From Selaginella moellendorffii (lineage: Eukaryota > Streptophyta > Lycopodiopsida > Selaginellales > Selaginellaceae), in the NCBI RefSeq assembly GCF_000143415.4, contig NW_003314269.1, forward strand, positions 2,010,118-2,074,117: a stretch of DNA of 64,000 bases, in the 5' to 3' direction. The notes beneath the pieces are model-generated. The model did not search any database. It worked only from the letters and a program-made list of their open reading frames with translations, and was not told where the DNA came from. The position numbers and the translations under genes are program-made. Below are positions 1 through 11,106 of the stretch, piece by piece (positions within the stretch are counted from its first letter, which is position 1; every line of letters begins with the position of its first letter).

Positions 1-2633
1 GGGGGGTGGTGGTGGTGGTGGTCAGGGTTATAGGGGGCTGGAGGGGGTTGGAGTCCAATGGAACCAATTTGGCTATGAAAGGCCAGTGTAGCCCAAGAAG
101 GCTATACCCATATGTTAGGTGATGGGAAGTCCAAGGTTAAAGTGAATACAGACAGACAAGCAGGGTAGTTTAGTGAAGTGTTTAAGAGTTGGCTCTAACT
201 CCTTCGGGAGATTAAATGGTTGATGCTCCCAGTCTAAGTGTGGGTGGCACTACCTACTTGGATACCTAGCGTGGCTTATTAAAACCTTGCTCTATCCACC
301 TGGCTAAGGCACCCAATTATGAATGGTGGGGAGAGTATCCACAAGGCTCGTGTAGGGCTGTGATGTTTCAAAATGTTGTCCTAAAGTCTTAGACTAAAGA
401 AAGGAAAAGGAACAGTCTTCTTGTGTGGTGACTAAGGACGCGGTCATGTGGCAAGGAATTCTTGGGCCTATACGCCATGATCCAGTAGCAGTGTTGGTGA
501 ATATGGCTGGCTGTGAACGGAAAGGGGTTTGGTGGGGACTGAAAAAAGCGATATTAGGGAAAGTTGTTCCTCATATCTGCAAGCATCCAGAGGATGCTAA
601 GACGTGGATCTAGGATGATCACTCATGGAAGGATAGCCTAGTCTTTGAGAGACGGGACTATGATGTAAGTGGTGTTGGATTACCGATATGGCAAAAGGGA
701 AGGGGCATGGCCTTAACGTAATGGGCTGATATGTTAGTGGCACCTTTATGTGTCAGTCATAAGATCGGACACATGGAGCACTTGTACCAAGTGAAATGGT
801 TGAGTGGTATGCCATTCTTTAGGCTAGCAAGTCCCTAAGTCTAGAATAAGACTTATGGAGGTTGTGAGTGAGACTCCTCAAAGTGGTTGAAAGTGTGATT
901 AAGTGATTAAAGTAGAATGGAAAATTTAGTCGTTTACAGCCAAAAGGTTGCATGGTTAAACTACGCTAAGAGGCAATCTCTAACCCTTAGATACCATTCA
1001 TCTTCTTAACTTTGAAGAGTGTAATATGCACATATATAGTGCAAAGGGATTCGAATTATACTTATGGAAAACTCTAATGTTTCAATTTTCAATGATAGTC
1101 CTGCTTCGCTAACACACTTTCAGTTGAGCTTCATTATTAACTTGACCTTCAAGTCTAGAAGTATTGTATTATGCTTCAAAAACTGAAATTGAGAATTCTA
1201 ACTGTATCATAGTAGCTAGTACCCTAAAAAACTCCATCAAAGTTTCAAAGCTTCTATAAATGTCATTAAAAATAACATTATATATTAATGTATCAAATCC
1301 AAAATAAAATGAACAGTAACTTATTCTATTATTAGTAGGGATATATTTGTAACTTCAAAATAAACTATAGATTTACATTTCACTCTTTCCTTAGCCTTCT
1401 AACAATATTGTGATACAACAACAAAATGACTTGATGATGGTATCAATAAATGCGGGAATGCAAAAGATAGAGTAGCAGTGAATCATAAAAACTGGATCAT
1501 AATAATAATTATCATAATCAGAAGCATCATTTTGTGATTCGCTTTCTAGGATACAAATGTGCGTATAGCGACAACGGTAACAACTGTGCAAGCCAACAAT
1601 AGTATAAAGGTGATCAAGGTGCGAATTCCTCCAACAAGGCTGCCAGTAGAGAAGATTTACAAGCAATTAGAGAGGTATGGGCTTCACAGTGCCCTTGAAG
1701 TGGATGGGTTTTCTGTCATTGACAACGACATAGTGTTTGCTAAAGATCACCTCATCTACATTCCTAAACTGAGTGCAACTCAAGTAGAAGATGGCATACC
1801 TTAGATATAGTGAGTGTTGGTTTGCTTTCCCGTACTTCTCATCACTAGATGAAGGGTTGATTTCATGTTTACTCTCTTTCTTTTGGTCTACTTGTGTGGG
1901 TTATGTACTCGGGTATAGTGTGCTATGTTCTTTTGACATGCTATAAGTGTTTGGCATGGTTGTGCCTGGATCTGACTCTCTATTTGAGGTGCTTGATGTG
2001 GCTATTGTCTTTCCATTTTGGTTGTCTTCCCCCATCCCTGGTAGCCTTGTGCCTTGGATCTTTGTGTTATGGCTATGGTGGTGTGTGAGGTGACCTTGTA
2101 CCCATTGCTGCTGGTGACCCTAAACAAGAGGCTCCAAGCTTGGTGACAAGTGAAGGGATTATCTGTTGCATGTACAGTGAACCTCATTGCAAGTGTTGCA
2201 AATATGAAGAGGGGCATACTAACACTCAGATAGTTCCCATAGTCGCAAGGTCCACCTGGAGAGGAATGAAATAGGAGGCATAATAAGAACATAGTTTTCT
2301 TTTATCACTTACTGCTAGTTTTTGAGGAGATCCAGCTTGAAGGATTAGAAATAAAAGGAATGGAATGAGTTGGTAGGTTGGCTGCTTTTGCAGGCCTTCA
2401 AAATGCCTAGTAAGGGGATCTATTGTAGCACTAAAGAGCGATGTGACTCATATGTATATTACATTACTCATGAAGCCATCTTATATGAAAAATAGTCAAT
2501 GCACTATCATGTAAGTGACTTATCCATTTTTATTTTTTCTTTTCAATGAACCTCCTCATGTGCAACAAGAGATGACAAAATGGTTACAAAATTACTATTA
2601 AACAAACTAAACATTATTACATGCAATGAGTAG
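1..2633. other. Repeat-rich intergenic DNA, no gene recognised
   Basis: The window opens with a short GGT-rich simple repeat (about 8-24). The rest holds only short open frames on both strands with no recognisable domain. An open stretch on the plus strand near 1559-1804 and its antisense partner show no family signature. The texture (low coding density, scattered stops, a gypsy LTR immediately to the right) suggests old transposon-derived sequence, but I cannot assign a family. Confidence 0.4.
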
Positions 2634-2845
2634 TGTAAGTGCATAGAATATGGAAAGGGAATACAGAAATGTGCATATCACAATGTGAATGCATGGAATA
2701 TGGAAAGGGAATACAAAAATGTGCATATCAATTAGCCCAAAAACCATAGCTTATATACAGAAGTGAGTGGTCCGGATTTAAACCAATCTAACGGCTACTA
2801 AAATCCCACTACGCTAATATTAGTATGCGGCATCGTAGCCGTACA
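2634..2845 (-). repeat. 3' LTR of gypsy element G1 (two 50-bp internal repeats)
   Basis: This 212-bp LTR ends with TGTAC...ACA termini when read on the minus strand. It matches the LTR at 8768-9079 apart from having two rather than four copies of an internal repeat of about 50 bp containing GGAATATGGAAAGGGAA. A purine-rich tract (plus-strand CATCATCCCCTCCTCTTGG) borders it on the inner side, which fixes it as the 3' LTR. Confidence 0.85.
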
Positions 2846-2890
2846 CTTGGCCCTCACATCATCCCCTCCTCTTGGAATAATGGAAGACCA

Positions 2891-5275
2891 TCAGGGTTCT
2901 CTTGTAGATGGGCCGGGATCTAGAGGAATGTCAGGAGGAGGCATCGGTGGATCTTTATGTGGTATTAACTGCTCCTGATCCCTTTGTATCAAGCATTTCA
3001 ACTGCTGCACATGCACAATCTCTAAAGGATTGACTTGCTGGATGTCATGCCAAACCTTATAAACTTGTGGTCCAACTTGCCGCAACACCCGATATGGTCC
3101 TTTCTACTGCGCAAAGAGACCCTTAGATAAACCACATACCGTGGATTAACACCAAATCATCCACCTTGTACTCTGCAGGTGGACGATGATGGGGGTTGTA
3201 CTGCCGTTGTTATCCCACTTGTACGCAGCTTAAGTGTTCGGCAGACTCCGCTCGAACAAGTGGAAGAATGCTTGTCAAATACTAATCCCATGACCTAGCA
3301 ACCGCAGCTTGTGGCAATTGCAAAGGTAAACCCAGCTTCGTTGGTAATCTTGGATCATGACCATATAGGAGTTCATAGGGTGAAGCACCAATAGAACTCT
3401 GCACCCCTGTGACATATGCATACCAAAGAGACGGCAAATAACCATCCCAATCCGAATGCTGAAAGTTCACATACTTCGCAATCATCCCCTTGAATGTTTG
3501 AATGAGCCGTTCCACCAGATCGTTTGATTGTGGATGATAAGCACTTATGAAAGTGTGGTGTATCCCCAATCGAAACGTCAAAATATGAAATGCCTCAGCC
3601 ATAAATGTGGGATCATTATCTGAAAGAATCTACTCTAGACAAGAATGCTGGAACACCACTCGATTGAGAAGGAAGTATCCAACAGCAGTTGCAGAGGCGC
3701 TAGCAAAAGCACCAATTTCGACCCAATGAGTCAAGTAGTTAGAAGCAATAATAACATACTCATTGCCAGCAGTTGACCGTGGAAAAGGTCCCATAAGATC
3801 AAATGCCACCAACTCAAACGGACGGGAAACTGCAATTGACTCCAACCATCATTCTGTAGCTCGACGGGGAGTATTATGAGCTTGGCACCAAACGCAGCTA
3901 CGCACATATCGGATAATATCATGTCGCATCTCCGGCCAATAGAAAGACCTACACAGCTTCTCGGTTACACGACGATATCCCATATGCCCACCTAAAACAA
4001 GAGAATTATGGTAGGCATAGAGAAACTGCGGAATAAAGATAGAAGGCACTACCAGCCATAAATGATCATCAAGATCCGTCCCCACAAAATAAAGAAGGCT
4101 ATCTTCAAGATGATATTGAGAATGTAAATGCCGGAAAGGCAAGTCATCAGCAAGTGATGCAAGATTCTCAAACCCATCTCGAAGCCTTCGAATCCATGGC
4201 TCAATCTTTTGAGCCTCACGAACCTCATCAAGAGAAGGTGGATCTTGCTCTATACCTTGTGGACACTGAATGTCAAGTACAGCAACCGCCGGCAGCACAG
4301 AATCCTTGTCTAGAAAATCCACAGAGGCTGGAATAATAGGCTCATCAAAAACATGAGAAGAGAATGGAGAAGGAGGAGGAGCTCGAGAAAGGGCATCAAC
4401 ATCAGCCATAGAACTCTCTAAGTGATAAACAACAACAAAATTATATATCTGAAGCTTCAAAGCCCATCGAGTAGTAAGATTAACCAGGTTCTTCTGCTTC
4501 AATAATAAAGTAACAATAGCATGATCACCTTCAAGTAGCATTCGAGAACCATGCAAATATGCATGAAGTTTCTTGAAACCCTAAACTACTGTTAAACACT
4601 CTTTCTTTGTCGTGGAGTAGTTCATTTCCGCTGGTTGTAATGTACGGCTTATATACTTATATATGCAATGGGATGGCGCTAACCAAACACACTCGAGCTC
4701 TCTTGCATTAACACATCGCCAAGACCAATGTCAGAAGCATCCACACGCAAAATAAAAGGTCAAGTGTAGTCAAGATATGCCAAAACCGAAGGAGTCTTCA
4801 ACAACCCTTTGAGATCCTTGAACACCCGCTCACAATCCGGAGACTAGATGAAAGATGATGTTGATGACTTCAGCAACGCTCGCAATGGTGTAGTGCGATA
4901 AAAAAGATGATCCACAAAACGACTGAGATATTGCACCTTGCCCAAGAAGCACTACACATCATTCACACACTTCAGAGTAGGGAACTTTAGAATAACCACA
5001 AATTTGTCAGGATTAACTTGCAAACCCTCACGAGAAATACGGTACCCAAGATAAGTTGTATCTTTGGACCCAAACACGCACTTCGACCGCTTCAACTTTA
5101 AACCAACGTCACATAGTCGATCCAACGCTCCTCCCACGTCCCCTTCGAGTGGATCAAGACATCATCAATAAAGTCAGCAGTCATCTCCGGCATATCGCAA
5201 AGAACCTCGTCCATCATCTGCTAAAAAGTTGCTGGAGCATTGTTCAAACCAAATGGCATCACCAAGAACTCGTAC
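2891..5275 (-). pseudogene. Gypsy pol remnant: RT end, RNase H and integrase
   Basis: Read on the minus strand this is the downstream half of a gypsy pol. It contains the RT palm motif FIDD with the LIHS continuation, the RT thumb/connection (YLGYRIS-like), RNase H-like sequence, the integrase zinc-binding domain (H...CWCQAH) and the integrase core with HPQSNDLVERL. The C-terminal part follows at 2891-3088. Several stops and frameshifts separate the pieces, so it is not translatable as one protein. The upstream half lies beyond the inserted LTR, at 7504-8537. Confidence 0.85.
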
Positions 5276-6018
5276 AAACTTGTCGCGAATGTGACTTTGG
5301 GTATCGAAAGTTACCTGTTAGCCAGTCCTTATGGACACTCTTACCTTACTGCCATGATGGTAGGAGGTCGGTATTGTTGAACCCTTTATCAGTCCCTCTT
5401 GTGCTAGTGGAGTTAACTGGGCATTTCGAATGTACTTAGACTGGACGAGCATAAGGACGGAATTCCTATGTGTTATTAGCTAAGCATACTTAGCCTGCTA
5501 AGGAGTTCCCATCTCGTTATGTCTTGCACTGGCTAGTGACAAGAACCCTTGCGTATTGAGATTGGTCCCTCAATATCGCTGGATGATAGCTTACCGTGTC
5601 TGCCAAACACCCTCGCTATCATGCCCTTTGTGTTAGTCTCATTTCGGACCCAAATGCTATTTATGGAAAGTGTCTAGATTCGCTCATTTGGCATATTTAC
5701 GGAATGTAGAGATCGGCCTGAACACAATGGTGTTCGTTCCATGTCTAAATTCGCAATTTAGAAAGTTTCAGACTTGTCCTAGAGACTAACTCCTGATACT
5801 AAAGGAGGCTTGGGGTGAAAGCCCAAAGCATATGTTTCTCAAGGGGGGGGAAGGGGGGTTCCAAATGTATAGTAGGGATAGTGGGTAGGTCGGGCATGGC
5901 TGACCAACCTAAGGCATAGTTTAGCTCCCACTTGCATGTCTGTCTTTGTTCTGCGTCCGGCTTGGGTCGAAGCCCAAGTTCCATTCCATGCTAGCTGGTG
6001 GAGTACCTATGTCCTCGC

Positions 6019-7165
6019 TTTAAGGAACTAACTCTCCAAGGTGTCGTAGGCTAAAGGATCCCCAAAAGCAAGACCAAAATGACAAAGAGTTCATCGGATG
6101 GGACCGAGTCGAAGATCGAGTCCAAGACCGACTCTGAGACCGAGTTCGAGATAGAGTCCAGGATCGAGTCCGAGGCCGAATCAGAGACTGAGTTCGAGAC
6201 CGAGTTCAAGACAGAGTCCGAGATCCAAATCAAGTCCGAGACTGAGTCCAAGGTTGAGTCTGAAGTCGAGTCCGAGATCAGGTCCGAGATCGAGTCCGAG
6301 ATCGAGTCTGAGACTGAGTCCAAAGTTGGGTCCGAGATCAAATCCGAGATCGAGACTGAGTCCGAGTACTAATACGGGTCAAGGGGTGAAAGCCCAAAGC
6401 GTGCATCTCCCAGGGGGGGGGGGGGGGGGGGATATAGGGGGTTCCAAAAGTATAGTAGGGATAGTGAGGTCTAGGAACCAGTCTTGAAGGAACTCTCCAG
6501 TGGTGCTTCCAAATTGACTTGAGGTTGAGACTGGGGTTGAGGGGCCTTAGGTGGGAGTGAGTAAGGACTTAGGTGGTGCCGGAGGGGCCACCCCAGGAAG
6601 TGCTCAAGAGCAGCTCCCACTCCCGAAAGGGAAACCGACTGTGGTGCTCCCGGCTCATGTGAAGTGGTGCCCCACTTGAGTACCATGTGGCTCATTGGTC
6701 CTCGCCCTTCCTAGGGGCTTGGGCCATCCTTCGGGATGGAAGTGGGGGGGTAGAGGTACCCATACCAAGCCGTTAGACCATGGTGTTTCGCCCTAGCATC
6801 CCGAAGCAAGTGTTGCACCCAAAACTTGGGATTTAGAGGGTCCCATGATCAAGTCTTGTGGTACCAAGGGGTGTTAAGAACCTGGAGGCTTGGTGTGCTT
6901 GGCTGCTTGTGCCTGCGGGGAGTGTAGCTGAACCTTAATTCCAATCTAACCCGGGGAGGGGGATTGGGAGAGATTTAGGAATCCGTGGATGGATGGTTAA
7001 CGCTCCGTTGCTCGTGTAGTGAGTAGCTGAAACCAAGTAGGACCAAGTAGTAGTTGGTACCATAGGCAGGAACCTTGGTGAGGGAACTTAGCAAAAGCCA
7101 AGGCAGTGTTACACAGATAGACGAGGTAAGTTGGCAAATTGGAAAGGAAAAATTTGTGGCTTACA
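6019..7165 (+). mobile_element. Solo LTR-like element E2 nested in E1 (TSD CTCGC)
   Basis: The unit is flanked by perfect CTCGC duplications at 6014-6018 and 7166-7170. The other E1 copy has a single CTCGC at the same place (minus strand, near 60448) and no insert, so it is the empty site. The unit starts TTTAAGG (TGTAAGG in the other copy) and ends TTACA, consistent with LTR ends. It contains a degenerate hexamer array (6079-6372) and a G-run near 6413-6430. The other copy of E2 is split between 52060-52565 and 54258-54803. No coding capacity is recognised. Confidence 0.85.
6079..6372. repeat. Degenerate GAGTCC/GAGATC hexamer array inside E2
   Basis: About 290 bp are built from variants of the 12-mer GAGTCCGAGATC. 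Because the period is a multiple of three and the unit is poor in stop triplets, long open frames appear on both strands: Ser/Glu-rich on the plus strand and Asp/Ser-rich on the minus strand. The array occurs again in reverse orientation at about 52240-52495, so it is part of the E2 LTR rather than a gene. Confidence 0.85.
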
Positions 7166-7503
7166 CTCGCGTCAGGCCACCGGTATGCCGAAATAGCGCC
7201 AAACTCCATTTGGCTCCGTTTTGCATGCTGGTCCTAGCATTGGGATGCTGGTTACTCTAAAATTGTTCCAAGTCGCTCCGGGCTCCCATCCCTTCGCTCC
7301 TTGGGCTATATGCTCGGGAGTCGTTCAGTGCTCCAATGCTAATGCTCTTTGGCTCCATGCTTGGGAGTTTGGCACCGTTCTTTCGTTCAGTGGCCCAAGG
7401 CCCTGAACCTCGGGTTCCTATGGCATGTGTCTAGGTTCCGCTTCGTGGTGTTATCCTATGGTAAATCACCATAGGATAAAGGGTAAAAACTATGTGCGCT
7501 ACA

Positions 7504-8537
7504 AAATCAAATGGTGTACGAAAAGCAATCTTAGGAATATTTTCTTCAGCCATCGGTACTTGCCAGTACCCAGAAGCAAGATCTAGCTTGGTGAACTAAC
7601 GACTTTGCCCCAGACGATCCAAGAGATCAGTAGTGTGAGGAAGAGGGTACACATTTGGGATCGTCATTTTGTTTAATGGACGATAGTTGATGCAAAAATG
7701 AATACTCCCATCAGGCTTCGTCATAAGATAAGGCTCACATGCCCAAAGACTCCCCGACTTCCGAATAACACCCTTCTCCAACATCTCCTTGACATTTGCA
7801 CGTAAAATTCGGATCTCCTTGGGTGACTGACAACGAATGAGAATCTTAATTAGACGAGCATCCCCGGTTGGAATTGGATGACGTGTGGCAATCTTGGCCC
7901 CAGATGATAGGTTAAATTCAAAGAGATCAGAATACTCCTTCATGAGCTGGTCCATTGCTGCAACACAAAGATCATGCACAAGTTCGACAAGATCTTGACG
8001 AAGTGTTGGCCACAACATTTCTAGTTTGATCCGCTCCGACATATTGAGCTCCGCACGAAGCAAAAGACTTCGGAAACGAATGCCAAATTGCATCACCGAC
8101 TCAGATGGCCCTTGGCGAAGACAATGCAATTGTTGGAAGGCATCATCACAGTCGTCGGCATGTCTGAAGGCGTGTTTGAAGATGTCCGGGAGAACACTCC
8201 AATCCCCACAAGTGGTGGTGCTCAGACCATTGTACCATTGCAACGCCATCCCTTGGAGACACGTGGGAAACTCACGCAAACGTCAAGCATCATCCCAAGA
8301 ATGATATGTGGTAATCATCGTGAAGTGATCGAACCAATGGTACACATCATCCCCAGGATTCCCGCGAAAAAACTCCGGCCGAACGCGAGGATTAGCACCA
8401 AGAGCCGGAGGAGTTGTACCATGTGCTGTGAATATTGCCATCAACTGAGTTTGGTTGTTCAATTGCAAATGCATAGCATTAAGCAATTGTACCAACTGCT
8501 GCTCCAGAGTCAAAGGAGGAGATTGTTGATCTGTCAT
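7504..8537 (-). pseudogene. Gypsy gag joined directly to RT, protease region missing
   Basis: On the minus strand a gag-like N terminus begins at 8537 (Gln-rich, then PEFFRGNPGDDVYHWFDHF) and stops near 8283. The same frame then resumes with gag sequence (FPTCLQGMALQWYN). Without a visible zinc knuckle or aspartic protease it runs into RT (EYSDLFEF, then MLEKGVIRKS, KPDGSIHFCINYRPLNKMT, YPLPHTTDLLDRL). A stop follows and RT continues to TPFDF, where E1 is inserted. This is a deletion derivative; the RT half is the part that continues at 2891-5275. Confidence 0.85.
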
Positions 8538-8767
8538 GAAGACGGACGAAGAAAGAGCAAAAGAAGAGAAACGACAAAAAGTGAGAAGGAAATAGAAGAT
8601 CTAAACAATGCAAAAAGCTAAATCTAAACCAAAATCCTGAAAGGGAAGAACAAAAGAAAGGGAATGGAAAAAGTTAGATTTAGACGATACAAAAGTTAGA
8701 TCTAAACCAAAATCCCAAATCCAAACACTCTTTAGGGACAATTAAAAGTGCCCCTCAACTCCACCAA

Positions 8768-9079
8768 TGTGAGTGCATGGAATATGGAAAGGGAATATAG
8801 AAATTTGCATATCACAATATGAATGCATGGAATATGGAAAGGGAATACAGAAATTTGCATATCACAATATGAGTGCATGGAATATGGAAAGGGAATATAG
8901 AAATTTGCATATCACAATATGAGTGCATAGAATATGGAAAGGGAATACAGAAATGTACATATCAATTAGCCCAAAAACCCTAACTTATATACAGGAGCGA
9001 GTGGTCCGGATTAAAATTAATCTAATGGCTACCAAAATCTCACTATGCTAATATTAATATACGGCATCATATCTGTACA
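8768..9079 (-). repeat. 5' LTR of gypsy element G1 (four 50-bp internal repeats)
   Basis: This 312-bp LTR matches the 3' LTR but carries four copies of the 50-bp unit, exactly accounting for the 100-bp length difference. Just inside it, on the minus strand, is TTGGTGGAGTTGAGGGG, in the position of a tRNA primer-binding site and with the expected initial TGG; I cannot name the tRNA. Confidence 0.85.
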
Positions 9080-9229
9080 TTGTATTTGAAAAACTAAAAC
9101 CCTAAAGTTCAATCTAAATGATGCTTAAGAATATACTTGAGAATCACTCTGCTTCTAGTAAGCCCTAATGGGTTTTCTCTCCTCCTTCACATGAGCAAGA
9201 GGAAGAAGAAATCCGAGCAGTGCGAGGCA

Positions 9230-10809
9230 ATGGATGCGTCCTCTTCGATCGCGAGGCAGAGCTGGGAGCTGGAGAACAACATCGTCCCCATGGAGCACGC
9301 CGCGTCCGGGTCTTCGTCGCCTTCGCGCCTAGGTACGTCCTCTTCGGCCCCGGCGGCCGCGGCGGTGGATAGCTGCGATAGCATCTACGCCTACGACGAG
9401 GCGGCGCAGAGCGCGATCCAGCAGCAAAAGCCCTGGACTCGCGATCCTCACTACTTCAAGAACGTCAAGATCTCGGCCCTGGCGCTGCTCAAGATGGTTG
9501 TCCACGCCAGGTCTGGAGGTACCTTGGAGGTGATGGGAATCATGCAAGGCAAGATCGAGGGTGATACTTTCATCGTCATGGACGCCTTTGCTCTTCCCGT
9601 GGAGGGAACCGAGACGAGGGTGAATGCCCAGGCCGATGCTTACGAGTACATGGTGGATTACGTACAGACCAACAAGCAGGTACTCACGTTAGATCCTTTT
9701 TTCTCTTTCGTTTAGCTGTTCTTTCTAGTTCTTGTTCTTTCTTGTGTTCTTAGATAGTTCTTCTCATTTTCAGAAGTTCTTTTTGTGAGTTCTAGCTTCT
9801 AGATCCTGCGGCCATCTCTTCTAGGTGGTTTCTTTGGTTTCTTTTCTAGATTCTGACCGCCTTCTTCTTCACAGATTGGGAGACTGGAGAATGTTGTTGG
9901 CTGGTACCACTCGCATCCTGGCTATGGCTGCTGGCTCTCTGGCATTGATGTCACCACGCAAGTTCTCAACCAGCAGTACCAGGAGCCGTTCCTGGCTGTT
10001 GTCATCGATCCCACCAGGACTGTCTCGGCTGGTAAAGTGGAGATTGGTGCGTTTAGGACTTATCCTCAGGGATACAAGCCTCCGGACGAGCCGGCGTCCG
10101 AGTACCAGACCATTCCTCTGAACAAGATCGAGGATTTCGGCGTCCACTGCAAACAGGTATAATCTTTGTTTCTTCTATGTCTGAGTCGCAACAACACTGA
10201 TTCGTTTTTCTTTTGTTGGTGCAGTACTACCCTCTGGACATCACGTATTTCAAGTCTTCATTGGACTCACACTTGCTGGACTTGCTGTGGAACAAATACT
10301 GGCTGAACACTCTCTCGTCGTCGCCACTTTTGGGCAGTCGAGACTATGTGGCCGGACAGATCTCTGACCTTGGCAAGTAGTCTTACTGTCGTTTTATATT
10401 TTCTCAACGAGTTCTACTCATGCAGCGGAGAAGCTAGAGCAGACTGAAACGCAACTGGCTCACTCTGGTCGAATGGGAGGCTTCTTCATGCCTTCACAGA
10501 AAAAGAAAGAGGTGAGTTTGTTCGTCGAGACTAAGAAGAGACTAGAATCGACAATCTATGTGTGCTTTTACCAGGAGGAATCCCAGCTCGCCAAGATCAC
10601 CAAGGACAGCTCGAAGATCACCGTCGAGCAAGTTCACGGGTTGATGTCTCAGGTAGGACGAGGCCACAGAAAACTCTGGATTTTCTATGCTCAACTTTCT
10701 TGCGTTCCTCTTCCAGGTGATCAAGGACATCTTGTTTAACTCGGTGACACCAGTGGCGACGGCGCCGTCGTTCGACTCGTCTGGCCCGGAGCCAATGGCC
10801 GAAGCTTGA
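9230..10809 (+). CDS. CSN5: COP9 signalosome subunit 5 (CSN5/JAB1), deneddylase
   Basis: Catalytic subunit of the COP9 signalosome, which removes NEDD8/RUB from cullins in the nucleus and cytosol. Six exons: 9230-9679, 9875-10156, 10225-10372, 10426-10512 (or ending 10511, which keeps the frame), 10575-10652, 10717-10809; about 378 residues. The JAMM motif is complete: a Glu in the VMGIMQG region, then [14 protein letters not shown]. Strong family blocks include [33 protein letters not shown] and [14 protein letters not shown] chose the ATG giving [16 protein letters not shown], which lines up with the usual CSN5 N terminus; an in-frame ATG at 9191 would add 13 basic residues. The third intron begins GC rather than GT. 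An AAAACCCTAAAG telo-box lies at about 9097-9108, within 30 bp of the gypsy 5' LTR. Confidence 0.96.
10373..10425 (+). other. GC-AG intron in CSN5
   Basis: The donor reads TTG|GCAAGT and the acceptor CATGCAG|CGGAG. Only this junction joins ISDL to AEKLEQTE in frame, matching the conserved CSN5 sequence at this point. GCAAGT is the standard GC-type donor consensus. Confidence 0.85.
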
Positions 10810-11106
10810 TCCATATGTTTTCTCTTTTTTTGAATTTTCGAATATGCGAAAAATATCCTTTTAGTCTTTTACCCATTTCATAGAGCATACTTTTAGGGCT
10901 TCGGGGAGTAGACCCAGGTGAGAGCTTTGGCGCGTGTATTTCTCAAGTTTCTAGCTATGGGTCTTGGATTCTAGGAGCTCCTTCTTTGTTTCTTAGAACT
11001 TTCGAGCATTGCGATGTTTACTGCTAAAGACTAGATCGTTTCTATGCTTGGGTTGTAATTTTGTCTTTCCAATCTCCTTCCAGGAGGATCATCCGGAAGA
11101 AAAACC

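Larger units (their letters stand above)
5281..7503 (+). mobile_element. Solo LTR of element family E1, inserted in gypsy RT
   Basis: The segment begins TGTCGCG and ends GCGCTACA, the TG...CA termini of an LTR. It sits inside the RT coding sequence of G1: the plus-strand flanks read as the LYEFLVMPFGL and TPFDF parts of one RT. The flanking pentamers AAACT and AAATC differ at two positions and may be a mutated target duplication. A second copy of the same LTR lies in the opposite orientation at 60054-61199. Removing the nested E2 insertion leaves about 1.07 kb, close to the 1.15 kb of that copy. No internal region is present, so this is a solo LTR. Confidence 0.8.
2634..9079 (-). mobile_element. 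Ty3/gypsy LTR retrotransposon (family G1), interrupted and defective
   Basis: The element reads right to left: 5' LTR, gag, RT, RNase H/integrase remnants, purine-rich tract, 3' LTR. LTRs start TGTAC and end in ACA. The purine-rich tract lies just inside the 3' LTR (about 2846-2875). The region shows gag-like sequence, RT (FTKLDLASGYWQ-like motif; catalytic FIDD near 5170), an integrase zinc-binding region near 3850-4000 and an integrase core at 3282-3845 (HPQSN motif). Frameshifts and stops break the reading frame in many places, and a foreign LTR is inserted at 5281-7503. The five bases outside each end do not match, so no target duplication is visible. Other copies of the family lie at about 23.1-25.3 kb and 57.9-60.05 kb. 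Confidence 0.88.

Noticed and set aside
1391..1804. Overlapping open frames on both strands as a possible small gene
   Set aside because: No recognisable motif, no splice-compatible extension; surrounded by repeats.
6051..6487. Long Ser/Glu-rich and Asp/Ser-rich open frames on both strands
   Set aside because: Products of a hexamer array inside the E2 LTR; repeated at 52240-52495 and not a gene.
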